Shown here piece after piece: positions 25,028-34,609 of a DNA stretch of 64,000 bases. How positions within the stretch are numbered: position 1 is the first letter of the stretch; each line of letters begins with the position of its first letter. The notes under the pieces are model-generated. The model did not search any database. It saw nothing but the letters and a program-made list of their open reading frames with translations, and had not been told where the DNA came from. The stretch spans positions 1-64,000 of the forward strand of contig CANNVE010000004.1 of the NCBI GenBank assembly GCA_947525975.1, written 5' to 3'. This stretch comes from an uncultured Muribaculaceae bacterium. Lineage in GTDB: Bacteria; Bacteroidota; Bacteroidia; Bacteroidales; Muribaculaceae. The translations under genes were made by a program, and so were the position numbers.

Positions 25028-25802
25028 CCACACGATAGACATCGAAGGGCTGAGCGCCCACTACGTGTGCGAGGGCGACCCCGCCAATCCGCCTGTAATC
25101 CTGATGCACGGCTGGGGCTGCGATGCCTCCACCCTCGCTTCGATTCAGCGCACGGCAGCCTTGTCGCATCGCGTGTACAATTTCGACCTCCCCGGATTCG
25201 GAAAGTCGCAGGAGCCGCCGGCTTCGTGGGGGGTGTATGAGTACGCCCACTGGCTGCGCAAAGCGATTGAATCAATCGGCATCAAGCATCCCTCTCTGCT
25301 CGGGCACTCTTATGGAGGTCGCATATCCATCGTATACGCGTCAGAATTTCCGGCGGAGGTAGACAAGGTGATTCTTGTCGACGCCGCCGGCATAAAGCCC
25401 AGGCGCAGCTTGCGGTATTATTTCAAGGTGTACTCTTTTAAGGCCGGGAAATTCCTTTCGCGCCTGTTCATGGGCAAAGACCGGTCTCAAAAATGGATCG
25501 AGAGGCAGAGAGCCAAACGCGGATCGGCCGATTACCGCCAGGCATCGCCTGCCATGAGAGAGATCATGTCACGCTCCATCAACCAGGACCTGACTCACCT
25601 TCTCCCGATGATCAAAGCGCCCACTTTGCTCATCTGGGGGGAAAATGACACGGCCACGCCTATGCGCGATGCCCGCATAATGGAGAAGCGCATACCGGGC
25701 GCGGGCCTGGTGTCATTTCCGGGATGCGGCCACTATAGTTTCCTCGACAATCCGGTGCAGTTTGCGGCTGTATTGCGCAGTTTCCTGCAGAGCAATAGCT
25801 AA
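25017..25802 (+). CDS. Alpha/beta hydrolase
   Basis: 261 residues, cytosolic (no signal peptide). The oxyanion segment is MHGWGCDAST and the nucleophile elbow GHSYGG. The acid is the Asp in GENDTATP and the His lies in GCGHYSFLDNP, so the triad is complete. The substrate is unknown. The start ATG overlaps the PCMD gene's end by 11 bp, so the two are translationally coupled. Confidence 0.9.
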   Translation: MITDHTIDIEGLSAHYVCEGDPANPPVILMHGWGCDASTLASIQRTAALSHRVYNFDLPGFGKSQEPPASWGVYEYAHWLRKAIESIGIKHPSLLGHSYGGRISIVYASEFPAEVDKVILVDAAGIKPRRSLRYYFKVYSFKAGKFLSRLFMGKDRSQKWIERQRAKRGSADYRQASPAMREIMSRSINQDLTHLLPMIKAPTLLIWGENDTATPMRDARIMEKRIPGAGLVSFPGCGHYSFLDNPVQFAAVLRSFLQSNS

Positions 25803-25868
25803 ATTTGGATAAAAGCCAAACTTTCATGGCCCGAATTTGTTATCAATACGCATAATCAATACCGGAAT

Positions 25869-27068
25869 TTGCCTAAAGTATCTCGCGTATATTATTCTTT
25901 GCATCGCATATTGGCGCTGTCAGTGATTTTTCTCGTGGTCATTGGCTGTGACGCCTTTATTTGGTCTACATCCATGCGCCACATGGATGCAATCTGGCAG
26001 ATACTATGGTGGGTGCCGTCATTCCTGCTGTGCTGCTGTTTTTCGCTCATTGCCACCGGCCATTGGGGATGGCCCGCCAACGGATTGATGGCTCTTGTGG
26101 TATGCATCGTCATCCCCGAACTGCTCTACACCGTCATCACTCTGATTGGCCTGCTTGTAGGTACATTCCACCCTGACGCTATCGATGTCAGTCGCATCAT
26201 CGGCGCAGTGCTGGCCACAATAGCTTTCGTTTGCGGCCTATATGGTGTCATGGTTGGCTGGAAGCGGATTTCCGTGACGGAAGTGTCAATATCCTCACGC
26301 GATTTGCCGCCGGCTTTTGACGGATACCGCATAGCCCAGATCTCTGACATGCACCTTGGCACATTCGCACGCGAGCCGAAGTTCGTGGAGCGCCTCGCGG
26401 CCAAAGTCAATTCCCTCGGGGCCGATATCATCGTATTCACGGGCGATCTTGTCAATTTCACATCAGCCGAGGCAATGCCTTTCACTGGCTGTCTCAGTTC
26501 ATTGTCAGCTCCCGACGGCGTGCTTTCGGTGCTCGGCAACCATGACTACGCACTATACGCGCCTGTGGAGACGCCTGATGCGCTTCAGAAGCATGTTGAC
26601 CGCATCATCAGCCTTGAGCGCAAACTGGGTTGGCGCCTGCTCCTTGACGAAAATGTGGAGATAAGGCGTGGAAGCGATAGCATCTGGATAGCCGGAGTGC
26701 AGAATATAGGCCGACAGAGCCGGTCATGCAAGGGCGACCTCAAGCTCGCTCTCCGCGGCATCCCGGCGAAAGCCTTCATTATTCTGCTGAGCCACGACCC
26801 TGCGCATTGGGTCGACGAGGTGATTCCATCCACTGATATCCCTGTGACCCTTTCCGGCCACACCCATGCCATGCAATTCAAGATTTTCGGGTGGTCGCCG
26901 TCCTCCCTCATATCTCCGCATTGGGGCGGTCACTTCAACGAAGGCGACCAGCATCTATTTGTGTCAACGGGCGCAGGGGCCAACCTTCCATTCCGATTCG
27001 GCGCGTGGCCTGAAATAGCGCTGATCACGCTTTCGCGTCCTTCCGCTTCAGAATGTCACACTGATTGA
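25869..27068 (+). CDS. Membrane-anchored metallophosphoesterase (YkuE-like)
   Basis: About 399 residues. Four N-terminal hydrophobic segments (about 10-140) are followed by a calcineurin-like phosphoesterase domain with DMHLG, GDLVNF, GNHDY, LSHDP and SGHTHAMQ. The family includes YkuE and LpxH/LpxG-like enzymes acting on lipid or envelope phosphates; the substrate is not known. The only in-frame start that keeps the first membrane segment is TTG 25869, since no ATG lies upstream before a stop. The 3' end overlaps the convergent DUF3943 gene by 21 bp. Confidence 0.85.
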   Translation: MPKVSRVYYSLHRILALSVIFLVVIGCDAFIWSTSMRHMDAIWQILWWVPSFLLCCCFSLIATGHWGWPANGLMALVVCIVIPELLYTVITLIGLLVGTFHPDAIDVSRIIGAVLATIAFVCGLYGVMVGWKRISVTEVSISSRDLPPAFDGYRIAQISDMHLGTFAREPKFVERLAAKVNSLGADIIVFTGDLVNFTSAEAMPFTGCLSSLSAPDGVLSVLGNHDYALYAPVETPDALQKHVDRIISLERKLGWRLLLDENVEIRRGSDSIWIAGVQNIGRQSRSCKGDLKLALRGIPAKAFIILLSHDPAHWVDEVIPSTDIPVTLSGHTHAMQFKIFGWSPSSLISPHWGGHFNEGDQHLFVSTGAGANLPFRFGAWPEIALITLSRPSASECHTD

Positions 27069-27923
27069 AAATCCGGAATAGCCTGCCGCCATCCAAGGCT
27101 GCATGCTGCCTTTGACCGAAGCCCTGTATTTGCCGTATTGCCGGGCCGGATTCCCCATGAAGCAGCCCACGACTTCATTCACAGGGTCAACGAGAAATGC
27201 CACAAGTCCGCCAAGGAAGCGCGAACCCGCAAGTTCGTATCCATTGTCGGCAATGCGCCTCTTGATCTGATAGAATCCTTCGCCGATAGCGCTTCCCACC
27301 AAAGGAGTGATGAAAAGATCCTGATACGAAGGTCGCTCCATAAAAGCCTCTATGCCAAACTCCCAGCCAATCGTCGACACGCAAGCGCTGTATAACAGGC
27401 TCTGGTAGAAGTTGAATCCGCAGCTGCGGGCTGCCATGAAATATGCCGCGCCGGCATAGGGATGAAGCACATAGTTGAATATCGGGTTGTCATGGTCCCA
27501 TTCAGGGCCCTGCTTTATCACATGGTTATACCAGCGCTGGAAAAGCGGAATGTCCTGCAGCGATGCCCTGTTCCATGAGGTAGCATCCTCCGGCAGGCAT
27601 TCAAGCACAAGCAGCGTGCCCACGAAGGCTCCGCTAAGCACCCCTGTATTGACCCACAATCTCTTCCAGTCAGGATGCTCTATTGATGTCGCGAATTTAT
27701 AAGGTTGGCTGTATGGGTTCTTGGGATCGCAGTATTTCCAGCCAGAATAGTCTCGATCCGTTTGCAGGGGATTGTTGCTTTGCTCAAGCGATTCGACAAT
27801 GACGGATTGCGTGACTGCCGTGTCGGCTATCCGTGTCTCGCATGCCATCGTGTCAACAGTCTGGGCGGAGGCAACCGTCGGTGGCAGCAAAAGGAGTAAA
27901 TATGCCCAAAATTTGTTAGTCAT
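27048..27923 (-). CDS. DUF3943 family envelope protein
   Basis: 291 residues with a signal peptide (cleavage near ASAQ). The conserved core ...YVLHPYAGAAYFMAARSCGFNFYQSL... and TIGWEFGIEAFMERPSYQDLFITPLVGSAIGE identify DUF3943. It is an outer-membrane-associated family of unknown function; the run of short hydrophobic segments with conserved His/Glu is family-typical. Confidence 0.85.
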   Translation of the reverse strand: MTNKFWAYLLLLLPPTVASAQTVDTMACETRIADTAVTQSVIVESLEQSNNPLQTDRDYSGWKYCDPKNPYSQPYKFATSIEHPDWKRLWVNTGVLSGAFVGTLLVLECLPEDATSWNRASLQDIPLFQRWYNHVIKQGPEWDHDNPIFNYVLHPYAGAAYFMAARSCGFNFYQSLLYSACVSTIGWEFGIEAFMERPSYQDLFITPLVGSAIGEGFYQIKRRIADNGYELAGSRFLGGLVAFLVDPVNEVVGCFMGNPARQYGKYRASVKGSMQPWMAAGYSGFSISVTF

Positions 27924-28008
27924 ACGAAACGTGTGTTTTTAACTTTATTCTCTCAAAATTTTAACGTTTCATAAAATAAAAAGTTCACGCCGCCGATACC
28001 GATACAAA

Positions 28009-28037
28009 GAAGCGGCCTGAGCTTGTCAGACCGCTTC
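28009..28037. terminator. Terminator hairpin downstream of lon
   Basis: GAAGCGGCCT (28009-28018) pairs with AGACCGCTTC (28028-28037) with one G-T wobble. It lies between the lon stop and the upstream side of the DUF3943 gene; TTTG follows on the minus strand. Confidence 0.65.
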
Positions 28038-28129
28038 CGTCTAATTAAAATAATTCAGTAGTGGAGATGCGTTTCTCTAAAACTCACGGGCGCAAAGACA
28101 CGTTGTCTCAGGCAGCCTCCGTCCCCTTT

Positions 28130-30526
28130 TCACTTCAAAGCCAGCGACATCACTTCGGCGGCGGTAGAAACGTATCTGAATTCAAGGCCGTCAGTGTATT
28201 TGGCCGGAATGTCCTCCACATCTTTGCGGTTGTCAGCGCATATTACAATCTCATTGACTCCCGCCCGCTTTGCGGCAAGTATCTTTTCCTTGATGCCGCC
28301 CACCGGAAGCACCTTCCCCCTGAGGGTTATCTCTCCCGTCATGGCAAGCCTTCCCTTCACGGGGCGCCTGCTGTAGGCCGAGGCAATGGCGGTGGCAATG
28401 GTGATTCCGGCCGACGGGCCGTCCTTTGGCACCGCTCCCTCCGGAAAATGTATGTGCAGGTTATATTTTTCAAACATCTCGGGGTCTATGCCAAGGCTGT
28501 CGGCATTAGATTTCACCCATTGGTAGGCGATTGACGCCGACTCTTTCATCACCTGCCCGAGATTGCCGGTGAAAGTCTCCGCTCCCTTTCCGTGAGATAG
28601 CGAAGCCTCGGCAAGTATTATTTCTCCGCCTGCTTCTGTCCATGCGAGGCCGGTGGCAACTCCCGGCACCGGATTCTCTTCACATTTATCTTTCAGGAAT
28701 GGAGGCACGCCAAGCAGTTTGTCGAGATGCGATGGCTTTACGATCTTTGGAAACTTCTCACCGCTCAAAGTGGCCATAAGGTATTTGCGTGCTATCTTTG
28801 AGAGGAGTTTCTCAAGTTGTCTCACGCCGCTCTCGGCAGTGTATCTCTCCACTATGGCCATCAGCGCGTCATCGGCTATGCGGAATTCCCCCTTGGCTAT
28901 GCTGTTTTCTTCATAAACACGGCGAAGCAGGTGCTTCTTGGCTATCTCCACCTTTTCCTCGGCGAGATAGCCGCTGAGGTTGATGATTTCCATGCGGTCG
29001 AGCAGCGGACGCGCGATCGTAGATGTGCCATTGGCCGTGGCAATGAACATCACGTGCGACAGGTCATAGTCCGTGTCTATGTAATTGTCATGGAATTTAC
29101 AGTTCTGCTCCGGATCGAGCACTTCGAGAAGCGCTGCTGCGGGATCGCCCTTATAGTCGGCTCCTATCTTGTCTATCTCATCAAGCACAAGCACGGGATT
29201 GATTGAATCAGCCTTGCGCATTGCCTCGATCACTCGTCCGGGCATGGCCCCGATGTACGTGCGGCGATGTCCGCGTATCTCGGCCTCGTCGTGCAATCCG
29301 CCGAACGACACGCGCTGATACTCGCGCCCAAGCGATGCTGCAATCGACTTTCCAAGCGAGGTCTTGCCCACTCCGGGAGGTCCCACAAGGCAGAGGATCG
29401 GAGCCTTGCCGTTGGGATTGCGGTGCATCACGGCTATGTATTCGAGCACGCGCTCCTTCACCTTCTCCATGCCGCAGTGGTCACGGTCGAGCTCCTTGCG
29501 GGCCTTGACGAAATCGCCTTCAGAGACCGACATCTCGCACCAAGGCAGATCGAGCAGAGTCTCGAGATAGTTGAGGCACACGAAATAATCGGGATTGTTA
29601 GGATTCATTTTCGACAGTTTCCCGAGCTCGCGGTCAAACACAGCGCGGGCCTGCTCGGTAAACATCTTTTTCTCGGCTCTTGCCGCAAGCCTTCCGGCAT
29701 CGTCATTGTCTCCGTAGAGCTGTGTGTGGAGTATGTCGAGCTGCTTCTGCATAATGCCGCGCTTCTGGTCTTCGCTGAGCTCTGCCCTCACCTGCTCCAT
29801 GATCTCGGCATTGAGCTGGGCCTCCTGTGACTGTGTCTCGAGAGCCTTCAGCAGCAGCAACGCACGCTCATCGAGCCTGTGGCGGTTGAGCATCTCCACC
29901 TTGGCTTTGGTGTCGATGGGGAAATTTGTGGCTATGACGTTGACAGCCATCACCTTGTCGACCTCCGAAAACAGATTGCCGAACATGTGCGAGAACCCCT
30001 CGCCCGCCATCGGCGCTATCTTCTTTATGTTCTTTCTGATATTCTTGCAGATGACGTCAAAGTTGCGGTCGTCGTCCTGAGGCTCTTCCTCTCCGATGAT
30101 GCGCACTTTGGCCACGAGCACTCCTTCGGGAATTTCGCCGCGCTTGCCGGCCCCTACTATGCGGAAAGGATCGCGCGCCCTGACAAGGGCTGTCTTTTCG
30201 CCGTCGGGGAGCTCAAGCACCTTGATCACATCGGCGAGCACGCCCTCAGGATAAAGTCCGCGCTTGAGAGTAGGATTTTCCGCTTCAGGATCTTTCTGAC
30301 ACACCACGCCTATGGTGCGGTGATGCTCCTCTGCCCATGACACCACTCTGTCAGCGCTCTCACGCTTTATGGCTATGGATGTCGACACGCCCGGGAATAG
30401 CACAAGGTTCCTTGTGGGCAATATGGCCAGAGATTCCAGGTCAGGCTCGCTGTTAAGTTTCTCCAAATCTATGCTTATCTGCTCTATCTTGACACCGATA
30501 TTTGAATTGTCAGAATTTTCGCTCAT
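28130..30526 (-). CDS. lon: ATP-dependent protease Lon
   Basis: 798 residues. The N-terminal LON substrate domain starts at [13 protein letters not shown]. The AAA+ module has Walker [16 protein letters not shown] (about 370) and LDEIDKIG. The C-terminal protease has the catalytic Ser in [10 protein letters not shown] and the catalytic Lys in [14 protein letters not shown]. It degrades misfolded and regulatory proteins. A single-gene unit with a strong promoter at 30619-30649 and a terminator hairpin downstream. Confidence 0.98.
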   Translation of the reverse strand: MSENSDNSNIGVKIEQISIDLEKLNSEPDLESLAILPTRNLVLFPGVSTSIAIKRESADRVVSWAEEHHRTIGVVCQKDPEAENPTLKRGLYPEGVLADVIKVLELPDGEKTALVRARDPFRIVGAGKRGEIPEGVLVAKVRIIGEEEPQDDDRNFDVICKNIRKNIKKIAPMAGEGFSHMFGNLFSEVDKVMAVNVIATNFPIDTKAKVEMLNRHRLDERALLLLKALETQSQEAQLNAEIMEQVRAELSEDQKRGIMQKQLDILHTQLYGDNDDAGRLAARAEKKMFTEQARAVFDRELGKLSKMNPNNPDYFVCLNYLETLLDLPWCEMSVSEGDFVKARKELDRDHCGMEKVKERVLEYIAVMHRNPNGKAPILCLVGPPGVGKTSLGKSIAASLGREYQRVSFGGLHDEAEIRGHRRTYIGAMPGRVIEAMRKADSINPVLVLDEIDKIGADYKGDPAAALLEVLDPEQNCKFHDNYIDTDYDLSHVMFIATANGTSTIARPLLDRMEIINLSGYLAEEKVEIAKKHLLRRVYEENSIAKGEFRIADDALMAIVERYTAESGVRQLEKLLSKIARKYLMATLSGEKFPKIVKPSHLDKLLGVPPFLKDKCEENPVPGVATGLAWTEAGGEIILAEASLSHGKGAETFTGNLGQVMKESASIAYQWVKSNADSLGIDPEMFEKYNLHIHFPEGAVPKDGPSAGITIATAIASAYSRRPVKGRLAMTGEITLRGKVLPVGGIKEKILAAKRAGVNEIVICADNRKDVEDIPAKYTDGLEFRYVSTAAEVMSLALK

Positions 30527-30618
30527 TGTAAGTATACATTATTATATAAAGAAGGCGTCGCGCGATTGGCTGCTCAATCATGACGCATCGCCTTGCGTCC
30601 TCACATTATTTTTCTCCG

Positions 30619-30649
30619 CAAATTTACGCATTATCCGCCACACTACAAA
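30619..30649 (-). promoter_or_regulatory. Promoter of lon
   Basis: On the minus strand TTTG (30649-30646), a 19-bp spacer and TAAATTTG (30626-30619) form a full Bacteroidota promoter about 90 bp upstream of the lon ATG. No heat-shock-specific element is recognised. Confidence 0.8.
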
Positions 30650-30763
30650 ATTTCGCTTGATAAGACCCTGAAAAAGCGTATTAAAATCACAACGCGCAAA
30701 TATCTAAAATATAGACGCTTGCAATCCGATGTAAAAATTCGTGTCAAAAAAGGCTCTGAAAAA

Positions 30764-30795
30764 TTTGGTAATCTCAAAAAAAGCACGTAACTTTG
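30764..30795 (+). promoter_or_regulatory. Promoter of tRNA-Pro copy 1
   Basis: TTTG (30764-30767), a 20-bp spacer and TAACTTTG (30788-30795). The same arrangement precedes copy 2. Confidence 0.85.
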
Positions 30796-30819
30796 CACCG
30801 CTTTTAAGGAACAACACTT

Positions 30820-30893
30820 CGGGGTTTAGCTCAGTTGGTTAGAGTACGCGTCTGGGGGGCGTGAGGTCGCTAGTTCGAGTCTAGTAACCCCGA
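30820..30893 (+). tRNA. tRNA-Pro (anticodon GGG), copy 1
   Basis: A 74-nt cloverleaf. Acceptor CGGGGTT (30820-30826) pairs with AACCCCG (30886-30892), with discriminator A. The anticodon loop CTGGGGG gives anticodon GGG, reading CCC/CCU. T arm GCTAG-TTCGAGT-CTAGT. C1-G72 and A73 fit bacterial tRNA-Pro identity. CCA is not encoded. Confidence 0.95.
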
Positions 30894-30906
30894 CTGAAAG
30901 CAAGTG

Positions 30907-30932
30907 AAGCCTGTGGATACATCCACAGGCTT
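30907..30932 (+). terminator. Terminator after tRNA-Pro copy 1
   Basis: AAGCCTGTGGAT (30907-30918) pairs with ATCCACAGGCTT (30921-30932) and TTTCTTTT follows. Confidence 0.9.
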
Positions 30933-30978
30933 TTTCTTTTAAAAGGAATTAGGGCGACAAAAAAAAATCGAAAAAAGA

Positions 30979-31010
30979 TTTGGTCGTTTCAAAAATTGTT
31001 CGTAACTTTG
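30979..31010 (+). promoter_or_regulatory. Promoter of tRNA-Pro copy 2
   Basis: TTTG (30979-30982), a 20-bp spacer and TAACTTTG (31003-31010), followed by a leader nearly identical to that of copy 1. Confidence 0.85.
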
Positions 31011-31034
31011 CATCGCTTTTAAGGAACAACACCT

Positions 31035-31108
31035 CGGGGTTTAGCTCAGTTGGTTAGAGTACGCGTCTGGGGGGCGTGAGGTCGCTAGTTCGAGTCTAGT
31101 AACCCCGA
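31035..31108 (+). tRNA. tRNA-Pro (anticodon GGG), copy 2
   Basis: Sequence identical to the copy at 30820-30893, offset by 215 bp, with its own promoter and terminator. This is a tandem duplication of a complete transcription unit. Confidence 0.95.
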
Positions 31109-31120
31109 CAAAAGCAAAGA

Positions 31121-31150
31121 AAGAGCCTGTGGATGCATCCACAGGCTCTT
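31121..31150. terminator. Terminator after tRNA-Pro copy 2 (also faces the MltF-like gene)
   Basis: A perfect 30-bp palindrome (AAGAGCCTGTGGAT at 31121-31134 and its complement 31137-31150). TCTTTC follows on the plus strand. It lies between the tRNA and the convergent lytic transglycosylase gene, so it may serve both. Confidence 0.9.
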
Positions 31151-31165
31151 TCTTTCGTCCGGCAA

Positions 31166-32560
31166 TCACACCGGTATCTTCTCTATCACATCGCCATAGT
31201 AGTTCCATATCCTGTCTACGTAGTCTACCGTCTCGCGTCCGCGCGAGTAGCCGTGGCGCACTACCGGATCGCGGTAGTATTTCTTGTTCATCTTCATAAG
31301 CATCGTTTTCTCCACATTGTCGTCCCATACCTGCGGATTATAGCCGTATTTCTCGGCCAGGCGTATGGCATCGAGCACATGACCGGGGCCTGCGTTATAC
31401 GACGCGATCACGAATTTCTGCCTTTCGATCGGGTCCTCCACATAAGGCACCATAAGATTCTCATAATGCTTAAGTATCTTCACAGCCGTCTCGATCGAGC
31501 GCGAAGGGTCAGTCATTTCCGACTTCTTCAGGCCAAAGTCGCGCGCGGTCTTGGGCATTATCTGCATTACCCCGGTGGCTCCGGCCCATGACTTGGCTTT
31601 TGGGTTAAAGCGGCTCTCTGCGTAGCCTTGGGCTGCGAGCAAGCGCCAGTCCCAGTTGCTTGACGACGTATGCTGCTTGTAAATGTCATCGTAGGGCGAC
31701 GCATATCCGTTGGCGAATTTGCGGTCATATCCCGCGCCCTCCACCGGCTGGTTCTTGAGAGTCTCGAAATATTTCTGCAGAATCTCGTCCTGGCGCTGCA
31801 GAGGCAGCGAATCTCGCATCCACCTGTCGAGCAGCATGGCAAGCCCCTTATTGTGCTTGGCCACCGCCCACTGGGCAAGCTCCGGCTCCGTAAGGGCCAG
31901 GGTGATGTTCATGTCGGGATAGTAAGTGCGGTTGAGCCTTGCCGTTTTGCTGTCAACTATCGCGAGCCTGATGTCACCATGCGCCACCGCAGCGAGCATG
32001 TCCTCAGTGGCGAGTGAATCCGGGTCGACAGGGCGAATGCCTATCGTGCCGCCGAGTCTCTTGTTGATGCGCTCCAATTCAGCCTGGCTCTTCGATCCCT
32101 TCTCGACATAGACGGTGCGGCCCGCCAACTGATTTACATCGACGAGCACCGTATCTCCCGGCGGCTGCACAAGCACATGCTCCACGGTGTTTTTTGGTCC
32201 GCAAAGTATCACTTGCTTCTTGTATTCTTCTGTCGACGGGACGTCAGTGGCGAGAATCAGCGCCGAGTCGCCGTTGACCATGCCTATGGCATCTTCAAGC
32301 GAGCCTGCCACTACCCAGTCGACTGCGAACCCATGCTCCTGCGCGAGTTCCTCCATCATCTCGTAGTCATATCCCATCACCGTGTCTTTGTATTCAAAAT
32401 ATGAAGCCGGGCCGTAGAGCGTCACCACCTTGACAGTGTCGGGCAGATTGGCGGCAGCCTCTTTCCATGGCTCGGTCCGACACCCGGCAAGCGAAGCGCC
32501 CACCATGGCGGTGGCGGCCACGAAAAAGGGCAAAACAGATAGACCGTTATTCCTATTCAT
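31166..32560 (-). CDS. MltF-like membrane-bound lytic transglycosylase (lipoprotein)
   Basis: 464 residues. Signal peptide with lipobox SLAGC near residue 27. The N-terminal half is a periplasmic solute-binding-like domain (about 40-270, VVTLYGPASYFEYKDTVMGYDYEM). The C-terminal half is an SLT goose-lysozyme-like domain with the catalytic Glu in GYAESRFNPKAKS and the motif GATGVMQIMP. It cleaves peptidoglycan glycan strands at the cell envelope. The architecture matches MltF. It diverges from the arginine operon across a 200-bp gap. Confidence 0.93.
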   Translation of the reverse strand: MNRNNGLSVLPFFVAATAMVGASLAGCRTEPWKEAAANLPDTVKVVTLYGPASYFEYKDTVMGYDYEMMEELAQEHGFAVDWVVAGSLEDAIGMVNGDSALILATDVPSTEEYKKQVILCGPKNTVEHVLVQPPGDTVLVDVNQLAGRTVYVEKGSKSQAELERINKRLGGTIGIRPVDPDSLATEDMLAAVAHGDIRLAIVDSKTARLNRTYYPDMNITLALTEPELAQWAVAKHNKGLAMLLDRWMRDSLPLQRQDEILQKYFETLKNQPVEGAGYDRKFANGYASPYDDIYKQHTSSSNWDWRLLAAQGYAESRFNPKAKSWAGATGVMQIMPKTARDFGLKKSEMTDPSRSIETAVKILKHYENLMVPYVEDPIERQKFVIASYNAGPGHVLDAIRLAEKYGYNPQVWDDNVEKTMLMKMNKKYYRDPVVRHGYSRGRETVDYVDRIWNYYGDVIEKIPV

Positions 32561-32701
32561 TTTACAATAAATTTGTTATATCATAATTAACGGCATGCGG
32601 CGCCACTTTGTTCACGGGAATTAATTGCATAAAATAGATTCTAATCAGCAAATAATTTCAAAAAAACAATGGTAAATAGAATTTTAATGACGATTTTTTC
32701 G

Positions 32702-32709
32702 TAATTTTG
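32702..32709 (+). promoter_or_regulatory. -7 box of the arginine operon promoter
   Basis: TAATTTTG, 54 bp upstream of the operon's first ATG at 32763. No TTTG at the -33 position. I could not identify a convincing ArgR operator in the ~200-bp gap. Confidence 0.5.
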
Positions 32710-32762
32710 TCAGATAATCGCATTCAAACTTTTTAATTCAATTGCATTTAAATCACATTTAG

Positions 32763-33380
32763 ATGAACAATGACCAGATTAAGGTGATGTTTGCCGAGGA
32801 GGAACACGTAAAGTACGCCGAGCGCATCGTCACCCTCATCTATGAATCAGCCCTGCAGCGCGGCACAGGCATAGCCCGCCGCTCTCCCGAGTACATCGCC
32901 GAGAAGATACGCAAGGGCAAAGCCGTGGTGGCCCTCTGTGATGACCGCATCATCGGCTTCAGTTATATCGAAAGTTGGGAACACGGCGACTTTGTCGCCA
33001 CTTCCGGCCTGATCGTTGACCCTGAGTTCCGACGATTGGGGCTGGCATCTCGCATCAAGGCAAAGACATTCGAACTCGCGCGCATACGGTTCCCCTTCGC
33101 CAAGATATTCAGCATCACCACTTCGCTCCCGGTGATGAAGATGAATACGGCTCTCGGATACAAGCCTGTCACATTCAGCGAACTCACCGAGGACGAGGAA
33201 TTCTGGGGCGGTTGCCAGGGATGCGTCAACTTCGACATCCTGCAGCGCAATAAGCGACGTATGTGCCTGTGCACAGGCATGCTCTTCGACCCCAAGGCCA
33301 AACTCGAGCGCAAGTCAAAGACTGCCCCCTACGTGATGTGGCTCAAAAACAAAGCCAGCAAGATATTCAACCTCAAATAG
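32763..33380 (+). CDS. GNAT acyltransferase of the arginine operon (probable N-acylglutamate synthase)
   Basis: A 205-residue GNAT-fold protein with the acyl-CoA motif VDPEFRRLGLASRI. Its place as first gene of a complete arginine operon lacking argA or argJ suggests it makes N-succinyl- or N-acetylglutamate, as proposed for Bacteroides homologs in this position. The C-terminal region has a Cys cluster (CQGC, then CLC about 17 residues later) that could bind metal or sense redox state. It is not homologous to E. coli ArgA's kinase-like half. argG follows after 20 bp. Confidence 0.8.
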   Translation: MNNDQIKVMFAEEEHVKYAERIVTLIYESALQRGTGIARRSPEYIAEKIRKGKAVVALCDDRIIGFSYIESWEHGDFVATSGLIVDPEFRRLGLASRIKAKTFELARIRFPFAKIFSITTSLPVMKMNTALGYKPVTFSELTEDEEFWGGCQGCVNFDILQRNKRRMCLCTGMLFDPKAKLERKSKTAPYVMWLKNKASKIFNLK

Positions 33381-33400
33381 ACATCTAAATAATTCAATCA

Positions 33401-34609
33401 ATGGATAAGAAAAAAGTACTGCTCGCTTTCAGCGGCGGCCTAGATACATCATTCGCTGTAAAATACCTTTCGGAAGACCTCGGATACGAGGTGCACACTG
33501 CCATCGCCAACACCGGCGGATTCTCTGACGACGAGCTGAACACCATAGAAAAGAAAGCGATCGCACTCGGCGCCGCTTCACACGCCACGCTCGACATCAC
33601 ACAGGAATACTACGAAAAGAGCATCAAATACATGGTGGCCGGCAACGTGCTGCGCAACGGCACCTACCCCATCAGCGTGTCGTCTGAACGCATCTTCCAG
33701 GCCATAGCCATCATCGAATATGCCAAGAAGATCGGAGTTGACGCCGTGGCTCACGGCTCAACGGGCGCCGGAAACGACCAGGTGCGCTTCGACCTGACTT
33801 TCCAGATTCTCGCTCCTGAAATAGAAATCATAACCCCTACCCGCGATCTTACCCTCACACGCGAATATGAAATCAACTACCTGAAGGACCACGGCTATGT
33901 GGCTGACTTCAAGAAGATGGAATATTCAATCAACAAAGGCCTCTGGGGCACGAGCATCGGCGGCAAGGAAACCCTCCACTCCGAAACGACGCTGCCCGAG
34001 GAAGCATACCCCTCGCAGCTCACCGAGCATGGCACAGAGAGCCTGAAGATCGGATTTGAGAAGGGCGAGATAGCATCAGTCAACGGCAAAGCCTTCGACG
34101 ATAAGGTGGAAGCGATCCGTGAGGTGGAGCGTATAGCATCGCGCTACGCAATTGGCCGCGACATGCACATCGGAGACACCATCATCGGCATCAAGGGACG
34201 CGTTGGATTCGAGGCAGCAGCCCCTATCCTGATAATAGCGGCCCACAAGATGCTCGAGAAGCACACCCTCACCAAGTGGCAGCAATATTGGAAAGACCAG
34301 ATAGGCACGTGGTACGGCATGTTCCTGCACGAGAGCCAGTATCTTGAGCCGGTGATGCGCGACATGGAGGCATACCTCGACAAGAGCCAGCGCAACGTCA
34401 CAGGAATCGTCGAGATCACTCTCCGCCCCTACTCCTACACCCTTGTCGGAGTTGACTCGCCCTTCGACCTGATGAAGACCGACTTCGGCGAATACGGGGA
34501 GGTCAACAAGGCGTGGACAGCCGACGACATCAAGGGATTCACCAAGATCCTCGGCAACCAGATGAAGATTTACCATAATACCCAGAAACGCAACGGAGGA
34601 GACGAATGA
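33401..34609 (+). CDS. argG: Argininosuccinate synthase
   Basis: 402 residues, cytosolic. The PP-loop LAFSGGLDTSFAVKYL binds ATP, and AHGSTGAGNDQVRFDL is the conserved citrulline/aspartate region. It joins citrulline and aspartate in arginine synthesis. The stop overlaps the argC start by 4 bp. Confidence 0.97.
   Translation: MDKKKVLLAFSGGLDTSFAVKYLSEDLGYEVHTAIANTGGFSDDELNTIEKKAIALGAASHATLDITQEYYEKSIKYMVAGNVLRNGTYPISVSSERIFQAIAIIEYAKKIGVDAVAHGSTGAGNDQVRFDLTFQILAPEIEIITPTRDLTLTREYEINYLKDHGYVADFKKMEYSINKGLWGTSIGGKETLHSETTLPEEAYPSQLTEHGTESLKIGFEKGEIASVNGKAFDDKVEAIREVERIASRYAIGRDMHIGDTIIGIKGRVGFEAAAPILIIAAHKMLEKHTLTKWQQYWKDQIGTWYGMFLHESQYLEPVMRDMEAYLDKSQRNVTGIVEITLRPYSYTLVGVDSPFDLMKTDFGEYGEVNKAWTADDIKGFTKILGNQMKIYHNTQKRNGGDE

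Noticed and set aside
32561-32762. ArgR operator upstream of the arginine operon
   Set aside because: A/T-rich TTCA-like words occur, but I found no paired 18-bp ARG-box-like palindromes that stand out from background.
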